A DNA stretch of 5,847 nt from Clostridiales bacterium (lineage in GTDB: Bacteria > Bacillota_A > Clostridia > Christensenellales > Aristaeellaceae). Each line of letters starts with the position of its first letter. Positions within the stretch are counted from its first letter, which is position 1. The translations under genes were made by a program, and so were the position numbers. The notes under the pieces are model-generated. The model was not told where the DNA came from. It did no database searches and saw nothing but the letters and a program-made list of their open reading frames with translations. The DNA is taken from NCBI GenBank assembly GCA_024684665.1, contig JAIKWN010000129.1, positions 1 to 5,847 on the forward strand, given 5' to 3'. Below are positions 1 to 5,540 of this stretch, in pieces.

Positions 1-64
1 TCAGTGGTAGAGTGCCACCTTGCCAAGGTGGATGTCGCGAGTCCGAATCTCGTCTACCGCTCCA
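1..64 (+). tRNA. tRNA-Gly (anticodon GCC), 5' end cut off by the window
   Basis: This is the 3' part of a glycine tRNA that decodes GGC/GGU. The anticodon stem pairs 15-19 with 27-31 around the 7-base loop 20-26, with anticodon GCC at 22-24. The T arm and the 3' acceptor strand (54-60) follow, then a T discriminator (61) and an encoded CCA (62-64). About 11 nt are missing at the left edge: the 5' acceptor strand and the start of the D arm. Its promoter must lie outside the window. Only 2 nt separate it from the following tRNA-Cys, so the two are almost certainly one transcript. Confidence 0.95.
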
Positions 65-66
65 TC

Positions 67-141
67 GGCGCCATAGCCAAGTGGTAAGGCAAAGCTCTGC
101 AAAAGCTTTATTCTCCAGTTCGAGTCTGGATGGCGCCTCCA
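67..141 (+). tRNA. tRNA-Cys (anticodon GCA), complete
   Basis: This is a complete 75-nt cysteine tRNA. The acceptor strands 67-73 and 131-137 pair perfectly over 7 bp. The D stem is 76-78 with 88-90. The anticodon stem is 92-96 with 104-108, and GCA sits at 99-101. The variable loop is 5 nt. The T stem is 114-118 with 126-130, with the standard T-loop start TTCGA. A T discriminator at 138 and an encoded CCA at 139-141 complete it. It is the last gene of the + strand tRNA transcript and is followed within 6 nt by a terminator hairpin. Confidence 0.97.
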
Positions 142-146
142 TGAAG

Positions 147-176
147 AAAACCGTCTTTCGACGGTTTTATTTTTTT
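147..176 (+). terminator. Rho-independent terminator of the tRNA operon, probably also used from the - strand
   Basis: A perfect 9-bp stem (147-155 with 160-168) closes a 4-nt loop TTTC and is followed by A and seven T residues (170-176), a classic intrinsic terminator for the tRNA transcript. On the - strand the same hairpin has a GAAA loop and starts inside the TAA stop codon (169-167) of the TIR gene. It is followed there by TTTTCTTC, a weaker T tract. It probably serves both convergent transcripts. Confidence 0.9.
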
Positions 177-1558
177 GCATCCAGTTTCTCCAGTGCCTTT
201 TCACTCCCTGCTTCCGCCGCACGCTGGTACCATTCCGCCGCCTCACTCGTTACGCCATACTGCGTTTCCAAACAGACTCCGGTCATATACATGCCGTCCG
301 CATCCCCCGCTTCTGCCGAACGGCGGTACCACAAATACGCCTTTCGGGGATTTTCCTCTGTCCCAAAGGCGTTTTCATACATGGCCGCCACATTGTACAT
401 GGCGGTGGGTTCTCCCCTTTCAGCGAGTTTCAAGGTCCAGTAAAAAGCCTTCTCCCGGTCTGCTTCCGTGCCAACGCCGGTCAGATAGCAGCGTGCAAGA
501 TTGTACATACCGAGCGAGTCTTCCGCGTCCGCGGATCTGCGATACCATTCAAGTGCTTTCGTCCCGTTCTGTTCCGTCCCGTACCCGCCCTCGCAGTCGA
601 TCCCAACGTTCAGCATCCCGGCGGGATTTCCCGCCTCTGCAGCACGCAGGCTCCAGAGATACGACTGCTCCGGATTCTCCTGCGTTCCCTGCGCATACCG
701 ATATGCATTCGATACTGCGATCATTCCAGAGGTATCTCCCGCCTCCGCCGCCCGGAGATACCAGGAAAACGCTGCCGCTTCATCTGTCTCCGTTCCCTTC
801 CCATGCAGATAACAGTCCGCAAGAAACAGCATGGCGCGCACATTGCCCGCCCGGGCGGACGTTTCCAGAAAGGCTACGTCCCCTGGCCCATAAACGTCCT
901 TCTGTGCGAACGACAGAAGCGCGGCTCCATAGATGTCGAAGGAAAGCCTGTCGTTTTCCTGCCGTATCTTCGCGTTCCTGACCAGCAGCACGCCGACCAC
1001 CGTCGCGACCACAAGAGAAACCGCAACGGCGGTAAGCGCCGTGCGCCTGCGCCTTTGCCGGTCCCGGTCGACGAGCCGATTGAAGCGCACGCCGAGCAGA
1101 ATCGACACCAGTTTCAGAAACGCTTTTTTCCAGCCGATTTCCTGTACGTTTGCGCCCAAAGCATGATCCGCGCCGCCGCGAAGCGCAGGAGGATAGCATT
1201 CCAGAGCTTCCTGATCGCTTTCCGGTTCACCGCTGATGATAAAGGGAATCACCTGCGCACGCCGGCCCAAAGCCTGGAAAAACGAGACTTCCTCATTCAC
1301 CCATACGGATGCCGCGGCAGAAGGGGAGCAAAGGACGATGAGAAAGCGCGAAGCCTCAAGCTCACGCCGGAGTGCCGCCTGGAGTTCCGTCCCTGCCAGA
1401 TCCGTCTGATCCCGAAATACCCGGAAACGCGTTCTCCCCTGCAGCTCTTCCCGCATTTCCTTAGGTATGCGGAACGCTTCCAGGCTGCGCTGCAGCCGCT
1501 TCGCTGCTAAAATATCGCGATGACTGTAACTGATAAAAGCATCAAAGGCTGCTTCCAT
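167..1558 (-). CDS. TIR domain - transmembrane - Sel1-like repeat protein
   Basis: This is a 463-residue membrane protein. An N-terminal TIR domain (about 4-128) shows box 1 with FISYSHRD, then FRDQTDLAG (48-56), the core SRFLIVLCSP (70-79) and SVWVNEE (84-90). Glu90 is four residues after Trp86, the spacing of the catalytic Glu in NAD+-cleaving TIR domains such as SARM1, so NADase or cyclic-ADPR-type activity is plausible. The motif CYPPALR (121-127) and an Arg-rich stretch (165-172) precede a single membrane helix (173-193). Six Sel1-like repeats follow (239-451; five of 36 residues, the last of 33), with the recurring pattern GT....A..WY.RAAEAG. Sel1-like repeats usually mediate protein contacts. 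The start at 1558 is preferred over an in-frame ATG at 1573, because GAGGAG (1571-1566) lies 7 nt upstream of it while the earlier ATG has its purines only 2 nt away. It overlaps the upstream RyR gene by 17 nt, so coupled translation is likely. Domain calls are firm; biological role is inferred. Confidence 0.93.
   Translation of the reverse strand: MEAAFDAFISYSHRDILAAKRLQRSLEAFRIPKEMREELQGRTRFRVFRDQTDLAGTELQAALRRELEASRFLIVLCSPSAAASVWVNEEVSFFQALGRRAQVIPFIISGEPESDQEALECYPPALRGGADHALGANVQEIGWKKAFLKLVSILLGVRFNRLVDRDRQRRRRTALTAVAVSLVVATVVGVLLVRNAKIRQENDRLSFDIYGAALLSFAQKDVYGPGDVAFLETSARAGNVRAMLFLADCYLHGKGTETDEAAAFSWYLRAAEAGDTSGMIAVSNAYRYAQGTQENPEQSYLWSLRAAEAGNPAGMLNVGIDCEGGYGTEQNGTKALEWYRRSADAEDSLGMYNLARCYLTGVGTEADREKAFYWTLKLAERGEPTAMYNVAAMYENAFGTEENPRKAYLWYRRSAEAGDADGMYMTGVCLETQYGVTSEAAEWYQRAAEAGSEKALEKLDAKK
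206..844 (-). repeat. Six tandem Sel1-like repeats (108-bp period) within the TIR gene
   Basis: Residues 239-451 of the TIR protein divide cleanly into 36-residue units beginning at 239, 275, 311, 347, 383 and 419, the last shortened to 33. The repeated positions are a Met/Leu near unit position 5, G-T in mid-unit, W-Y or a similar aromatic pair, and the closing A-E-A-G. A half-unit ending in SARAG (234-238) precedes the first. The DNA copies have diverged, so this is an old protein repeat, not a recent expansion. Confidence 0.9.
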
Positions 1559-3422
1559 CCTGCGTCTCCTCATTTCCTCGTAAGGCTTTCAGCGTTGCCG
1601 GCAGCATGCGCACGTTATTCCGGTCGTATTCCTTATAGTCTTTGTTCTCTCCGGTTATCGCATTCTCCCGTGCAGACAGATCGTCCAGTTCGTCCCATGA
1701 AATCAGGCAGGCGTGAGTCCTGTTTTCGTTGTTTTTTGCGATTCTCAGGTTGGAATGGCCTGTTTTCGCGATCTCGTGCCTGTATTGTTCCCCACGGGCT
1801 TCAAACTCCTCTTCTTCCATCCGCCGGTAACCAAAAACGCGGTGGAAAGCGCACCAGCGTAAGTGTTCTGTCTCGGCAAGTGTTTCAAGCATAACAGGCG
1901 GAGGCGGCCAGTCTCCCGCAAGCACCTGTTCATCAGTTTTCCCGGACATTCGGAGATACGCGGGAGCGAAATCTGTTGCTGCACGGCTGCTCATGCGGCT
2001 GAAATAGTCGCAATTCCGCCAGGTCGACGCGGGTTCATCCTCTGCAGCACCCACATACATGTTGTTCAGCCGCATGGCAGCCGCATCGATTTTCCGGAAA
2101 TTCGGAACAACGCTCTCATAAATACCGCCTAAATCCCGCTTCTTGCCATCTGGCCCATAGAAGGCTGCATGTTCCTTTGATGCGAGAAAAAGAGTAGGAA
2201 GCACACAGCGGGGCCGATACCAGTCAAGAAGGTCTTCGGCGATTTCTTCGTCTTCCTCCCGGCTGCCCGTACAGATCGCGATACAGCAGATTTCTTTCGG
2301 ATGCTCCCGTAGAAACGCATAGAACGCTTTGGATTTTCCTCCGCTTTCATGGAAGGTGACCGTATAATCCGATAAGATTTCGCTCTCACTCAGCATGCCG
2401 TTTTCCGCGCATGGATCGAAGACATCTGCCGTAAATCTGCTTCCAACAAACTGACCATTCATCAGAAAATGTGAAAGCATCGCCCGTCCCATGCGGCCAA
2501 AGCCTACAACAACGCAGCGGAATGTCATCTCTGCCCGTCCCGTATCGTCAAAGGAAACCATCTCCCATGGCGGTGCGGCAGTTATCAGCATCCGAGCTGT
2601 CAGATAATAGCTGTCAAACGCATATACGTTTCCGAATCCCCTGCCGTCTTTTTCCTGCAGCGACGCTGCTTCGTCCTCAGACCCACAGAGGAGGAGCGTT
2701 GCACGCGACGGATCGACCTTAAGCTCTCCAAGCGCATCCCAAAGCGCGCTTGCCCAGATGAGATTCCGCCTCCTGTCCGGCAGCAGTGCAGCAGCCAGAA
2801 GCTGACGGTTACGCCGTTTCATTCCTATTCTCCGGAGGAATGAGGAAATATACCCATTCTCATCCTCTCCCCGTTCCAGCACCGCCCCCATCTCACGGAT
2901 GGATTTCTCTTCAGTAGTCCCGCAGTTCTTGTCCACAAAAAGAACAGAGTACTTATTGTCCCGCTTCATACGCGAGGCAAAAGCGATTGAACAGGCGTTC
3001 GCACCAAAGATCAAAAGGAGCGGTCCCCTTCGCAGCCGACACACACGGATGCTCCGCAGCATCTTCTCGCCAAAACGCATGATCACTGCGCCAGCGGTCA
3101 CGTAATATGCGCAGAAATGTCCGAACCAGAAAACCGCAAGCGCCGCAGGATACTGCATAAGCGGCGCATCGTTGATCGAAGCGAGATCGTTTGCGCCGCC
3201 CAGCATGCGGCATAGCGCCAGCAGCGCACGCACTACAGACACGAAAGAAATGCCAAAGCAGGCGGAATAACCGTATCCATAAAAGATAATACCGATCCCA
3301 AACGCAATTCCTCCGGCAATGCCAATCAGGCGAAGCCGGGTTTTTTCATCGGTCACAAGGCTCAGCGCGAGTGCTATGAACCCTGCGGCAAGTATCATAA
3401 TCATGGGAACTGTCTGGAACAT
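1542..3422 (-). CDS. Membrane protein with two Rossmann (TrkA-N/RCK-like) regions and a C-terminal RyR domain
   Basis: This is a 626-residue protein. Hydrophobic segments lie at about 5-23, 31-52, 54-73 (weaker) and 90-116, followed by a basic stretch (117-132) that should face the cytoplasm. A first Rossmann-like unit (134-164) has strand LLLIFG, a degenerate glycine loop GANACS and strand SVLFVD. A second (302-336) carries the canonical loop GFGRMG (307-312). Paired units of this kind resemble the nucleotide-binding gating domains of K+ channels and transporters. The C-terminus (about 511-605) matches the RyR repeat family: EHLRWCAFH (519-527), HACLISWDEL (570-579), then YKEYDRNNV (596-604). 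No TxGYG-type K+ filter is visible, so channel function is unproven. The start at 3422 has GAGGAAGG 9 nt upstream and a good promoter about 40 nt upstream. It is first in a two-gene operon with the TIR gene. Third codon positions are mixed, unlike the strongly G/C-ending decarboxylase genes, which fits lower expression or a different origin. The RyR call is confident; the channel reading is tentative. Confidence 0.88.
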   Translation of the reverse strand: MFQTVPMIMILAAGFIALALSLVTDEKTRLRLIGIAGGIAFGIGIIFYGYGYSACFGISFVSVVRALLALCRMLGGANDLASINDAPLMQYPAALAVFWFGHFCAYYVTAGAVIMRFGEKMLRSIRVCRLRRGPLLLIFGANACSIAFASRMKRDNKYSVLFVDKNCGTTEEKSIREMGAVLERGEDENGYISSFLRRIGMKRRNRQLLAAALLPDRRRNLIWASALWDALGELKVDPSRATLLLCGSEDEAASLQEKDGRGFGNVYAFDSYYLTARMLITAAPPWEMVSFDDTGRAEMTFRCVVVGFGRMGRAMLSHFLMNGQFVGSRFTADVFDPCAENGMLSESEILSDYTVTFHESGGKSKAFYAFLREHPKEICCIAICTGSREEDEEIAEDLLDWYRPRCVLPTLFLASKEHAAFYGPDGKKRDLGGIYESVVPNFRKIDAAAMRLNNMYVGAAEDEPASTWRNCDYFSRMSSRAATDFAPAYLRMSGKTDEQVLAGDWPPPPVMLETLAETEHLRWCAFHRVFGYRRMEEEEFEARGEQYRHEIAKTGHSNLRIAKNNENRTHACLISWDELDDLSARENAITGENKDYKEYDRNNVRMLPATLKALRGNEETQDGSSL

Positions 3423-3457
3423 AATCCGTGTCCTTCCTCACTTCAAACCTTATATCT

Positions 3458-3485
3458 ATTATACCAGAAATCCGAAATCATTCCA
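3458..3485 (-). promoter_or_regulatory. Promoter of the RyR-TIR operon (extended -10)
   Basis: On the - strand a perfect -10 hexamer TATAAT (3463-3458) is preceded directly by TGG, giving an extended -10. A weak -35-like TGGAAT (3485-3480) lies 16 nt upstream. Initiation would fall near 3451, leaving a leader of about 30 nt containing the ribosome binding site GAGGAAGG (3439-3432). It lies just downstream of the decarboxylase operon terminator, so the pair should be transcribed on its own. No operator-like palindrome was recognised around it. Confidence 0.75.
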
Positions 3486-3504
3486 TCCCTCTTCAACCCC
3501 GGGC

Positions 3505-3540
3505 AAATAAAAAACCGCAGACCCGTCTTTGGATCTGCGG
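3505..3540 (-). terminator. Rho-independent terminator of the oxaloacetate decarboxylase operon
   Basis: Read on the - strand, a 10-bp stem (3540-3531 with 3524-3515, one T-G wobble) closes a 6-nt loop and is followed by six T residues (3514-3509) and then ATTTG. It starts 19 nt after the stop codon of the beta-subunit gene. It separates that operon from the RyR-TIR pair transcribed in the same direction. Confidence 0.93.
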
Positions 3541-3559
3541 CAAGAAAAATTCCGGAATC

Positions 3560-4771
3560 TTAGCCGAAAACGCTGAGCAGGAAGCCTGCCGCGATGGCGG
3601 AGCCGATAACGCCGGCCACGTTCGGGCCCATGGCATGCATCAGCAGGAAGTTGGAGGGGTTCGCCTGCTGGCCAACCTTCTGGGACACGCGGGCCGCCAT
3701 AGGCACCGCGGACACGCCCGCAGACCCGATCAGCGGATTGATCTTCCCGCCGGACATCTTGCACATGAGCACGCCGACGAGCAGGCCGCCGATAGTCGAG
3801 AAGGAGAAGGCGATCAGGCCCAGAACGACGATGTAAATCGTCTGGATGTTCAGGAAGTTGGAACCGACCATCGTCGCGCCGACCGAGAGTCCCAGGAACA
3901 GCGTAACGATGTTCATGAGGGCATTCTGCGCGACATCGGAGAGGCGTTCCGTCACGCCGGTTTCCTTGAGAAGGTTGCCAAACATGAGGCAGCCGATCAG
4001 GGGCGCCGTAGACGGGAGAAGCAGCACGATGAAGATGGTTACGACGATCGGGAAGATGATCTTTTCGGTCTTGGTAACCTCGCGCAGCTGCGTCATCTTG
4101 ATCTTGCGCTGCTCTTCCGTGGTGAGCGCCTTCATGATCGGGGGCTGGATCATCGGGATCAGCGCCATATAGCTGTAAGCCGCCACCGCGATGGGGCCCA
4201 GCAGCTGCGGCGCCAGCCGCGTCGTGGTCAGGATGGCCGTCGGGCCGTCCGCGCCGCCGATGATGCCGATGGAGGCAGCTTCAGGTCCGGTGAAGCCCAG
4301 CAGGTTCGCGCCGAAGAAGGCGAAGAACACGCCGAACTGCGCAGCCGCGCCGAGAAGCAGGCTGACCGGGTTGGAGATCAGCGGACCGAAGTCCGTCATG
4401 GCGCCGATGCCGACGAAGATCAGGCAGGGATAGATGCCGGCCTTAACGCCGATGTACAGGATATCGATCAGGCCGCCATTGGCCATGATGTAGCCGTAGC
4501 TGTGATAATACTGGCTCGAATGATCCAGGAAGTTGTTCCAGAGTTCCTGATGATAGAGCGCGTTGGAAAAGCCGCCAAGGGCGCTGACGTTTGCCAGCAG
4601 GCAGCCCGTGGCGATGCCAACCATCAGAAGCGGCTCGTACTGTTTCTTGATACCGAGGTACAGCAGCACGCAGGCGATGGCAACCATCACAATGTTTTTC
4701 CAGCCGCCGGCCATCAGGAAGAACTGCGCGAATCCGGATTCCAGAACCAGCTTGGAAAGGGCTTGTAACAT
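3560..4771 (-). CDS. oadB: Na+-translocating oxaloacetate decarboxylase, beta subunit
   Basis: This is a 403-residue multi-pass inner-membrane protein of the OadB/GcdB/MmdB family. It decarboxylates carboxybiotin on the carrier protein and couples this to Na+ export. The family signature GGADGPT is at 172-178. Asp175, Tyr201, Asn345, Gly349 and Ser354 all sit at a constant offset of 28 from the Na+-pathway residues reported for the Klebsiella protein (Asp203, Tyr229, Asn373, Gly377, Ser382, from memory), so the ion path looks intact. NPLIGSAGVSAVP (345-357) and HAMGPNVAGVIGSA (379-392) are typical conserved blocks. The length is somewhat shorter at the N-terminus than the enterobacterial form. 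The ATG has GGGGAGGGG upstream (core GGAGG 8 nt away) and follows the biotin carrier gene by 15 nt. Glutaconyl- or methylmalonyl-CoA decarboxylase beta subunits look alike; the neighbouring OadA-type alpha subunit favours oxaloacetate. Confidence 0.95.
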   Translation of the reverse strand: MLQALSKLVLESGFAQFFLMAGGWKNIVMVAIACVLLYLGIKKQYEPLLMVGIATGCLLANVSALGGFSNALYHQELWNNFLDHSSQYYHSYGYIMANGGLIDILYIGVKAGIYPCLIFVGIGAMTDFGPLISNPVSLLLGAAAQFGVFFAFFGANLLGFTGPEAASIGIIGGADGPTAILTTTRLAPQLLGPIAVAAYSYMALIPMIQPPIMKALTTEEQRKIKMTQLREVTKTEKIIFPIVVTIFIVLLLPSTAPLIGCLMFGNLLKETGVTERLSDVAQNALMNIVTLFLGLSVGATMVGSNFLNIQTIYIVVLGLIAFSFSTIGGLLVGVLMCKMSGGKINPLIGSAGVSAVPMAARVSQKVGQQANPSNFLLMHAMGPNVAGVIGSAIAAGFLLSVFG

Positions 4772-4786
4772 CTGCGTCCCCTCCCC

Positions 4787-5185
4787 TTAGCCGAGAACCA
4801 TGATCGGCGATCCGGTGTCCACCTTGGTTCCTACGTCCGCAACAATCTGAACGATCGTAGCGTCATGAGGCGCCATGATCTCGTTTTCCATCTTCATGGC
4901 TTCCAGAACCGCAATCACCTCGCCGCCCTTCACGGTCTGGCCGGCCTTTACGTTGACCTTCACGATGGTGCCAGGCATCGGGGAAGTGACCTGCTCACCG
5001 GCAGCTGCGGCGACAGGAGCCGGAGCAGGCGCAGCCGCAGGAGCGGGAGCCGCTGCCACAGGAGCCGCAGCGGGCGCAGCCGCAGGAGCGGGAGCATACG
5101 CTTCATACTCGTCCAGGATCATGGCCTCGCCGTGCTCGACTTCGACCTCATACGTTTTGCCCTTCAGGGTTACTTTATACTTCAT
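4787..5185 (-). CDS. Biotin carboxyl carrier protein of the decarboxylase (separate subunit)
   Basis: This is a 132-residue biotin carrier that shuttles CO2 between the alpha and beta subunits. A short N-terminal region (1-30) is followed by an Ala/Pro linker (31-60) and a C-terminal biotinyl domain (64-132). The biotinylation motif is EAMKMEN (95-101), with Lys98 as the acceptor, plus the usual MPGTI (70-74) and the C-terminal PIMVLG. The linker consists of two near-identical 15-residue units and should be a flexible swinging arm. The ATG lies 1 nt after the OadG stop codon. It is preceded by AAGGAGGT (5201-5194) with 8-nt spacing, embedded in the last codons of oadG. Names such as gcdC, mmdC or oadD are used for equivalents in other systems, so no symbol is assigned. 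Confidence 0.96.
   Translation of the reverse strand: MKYKVTLKGKTYEVEVEHGEAMILDEYEAYAPAPAAAPAAAPVAAAPAPAAAPAPAPVAAAAGEQVTSPMPGTIVKVNVKAGQTVKGGEVIAVLEAMKMENEIMAPHDATIVQIVADVGTKVDTGSPIMVLG
5006..5095 (-). repeat. Two tandem 45-bp units coding the Ala/Pro swinging-arm linker
   Basis: Residues 31-45 and 46-60 of the biotin carrier are the same 15-residue Ala/Pro/Val unit with one difference (Ala40 against Pro55). At DNA level a 23-nt stretch is identical between 5028-5050 and 5073-5095, exactly 45 nt apart. This points to a duplication inside the linker, recent enough to keep nucleotide identity. Confidence 0.85.
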
Positions 5186-5186
5186 T

Positions 5187-5525
5187 TTACTTGACCTCCT
5201 TGATGGACTTGAAGCGGAGTTCGTTCAGCGGCTTGCCCAGCTTGTCGGCCACGATGGCCATGATGAGGGCAGCGTCTCTCGGATCCGTGTCGTAAATCTT
5301 CAGCTCTCCAGCGCTGCCGGGGGCGAGTTTCTTCGGTGCTGGCGCCGCGGCTGCAGCCGCCGCAGGAGCCGCGCTCACAGCGGGCGCAGCCTTCTTCATG
5401 CGCGCGACCATGACCTTGCCCATGCCCTGAACCACCAGCATGAGAAGCACGAGGCCGATGAACACGACCAGGTATCCGAGAAGCGCATAGACAAAGGCGG
5501 TACCGATGCCAAGATGTCCTTGCAT
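5187..5525 (-). CDS. oadG: OadG-family small membrane subunit (gamma/delta) of the decarboxylase
   Basis: This is a 112-residue single-pass membrane protein. A transmembrane helix (about 10-33) is followed by a basic stretch (RMKK, 42-45), an Ala/Pro linker (46-64) and a short conserved C-terminal segment with DPRDAALIMAIVADKLG (81-97) and ending in FKSIKEVK. This is the arrangement of the clostridial OadG/MmdD/GcdD subunits, which hold the soluble carboxyltransferase and biotin carrier at the membrane-bound beta subunit. The start at 5525 has AAGGAGG (5542-5536) 10 nt upstream, overlapping the alpha-subunit stop codon. The gene ends 1 nt before the biotin carrier start, so coupled translation is likely. 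Enterobacterial OadG binds Zn2+ through C-terminal residues; this C-terminus has no His or Cys, so that function is not evident. Confidence 0.9.
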   Translation of the reverse strand: MQGHLGIGTAFVYALLGYLVVFIGLVLLMLVVQGMGKVMVARMKKAAPAVSAAPAAAAAAAPAPKKLAPGSAGELKIYDTDPRDAALIMAIVADKLGKPLNELRFKSIKEVK

Positions 5526-5540
5526 AAGTCTTATGCCTCC

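Noticed and set aside
1..246. 81-codon open frame on the - strand across the tRNA genes
   Set aside because: It is the antisense of two tRNAs. Its HPDSNW and EIRTRDIH strings are well-known artefacts of translating tRNA sequence, and it also runs into the TIR gene in another frame.
175..1510. Long + strand open frames opposite the TIR gene
   Set aside because: They lie antisense to a gene with clear domains, are low-complexity (rich in Pro, Ser, Arg), and have no convincing ribosome binding site.
1559..1573. Upstream ATG at 1573 as the start of the TIR gene
   Set aside because: Its purine-rich stretch is only 2 nt away. The ATG at 1558 has GAGGAG at 7-nt spacing, and the TIR fold begins directly after it.
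67..3560. RyR-TIR pair as an integrative element inserted at the tRNA-Cys 3' end
   Set aside because: tRNA ends are common integration sites, but no second copy of the tRNA-Cys 3' end was found near 3423-3560, and there is no integrase, transposase or inverted repeat.
3428..4768. 446-codon open frame on the + strand opposite the beta-subunit gene
   Set aside because: It is a mirror of a GC-rich, strongly biased gene. The product is low-complexity and charged (rich in Arg, Asp, Glu, His, Gln), has no recognisable domain, and its start lies in the promoter and leader region of the opposite-strand RyR gene.
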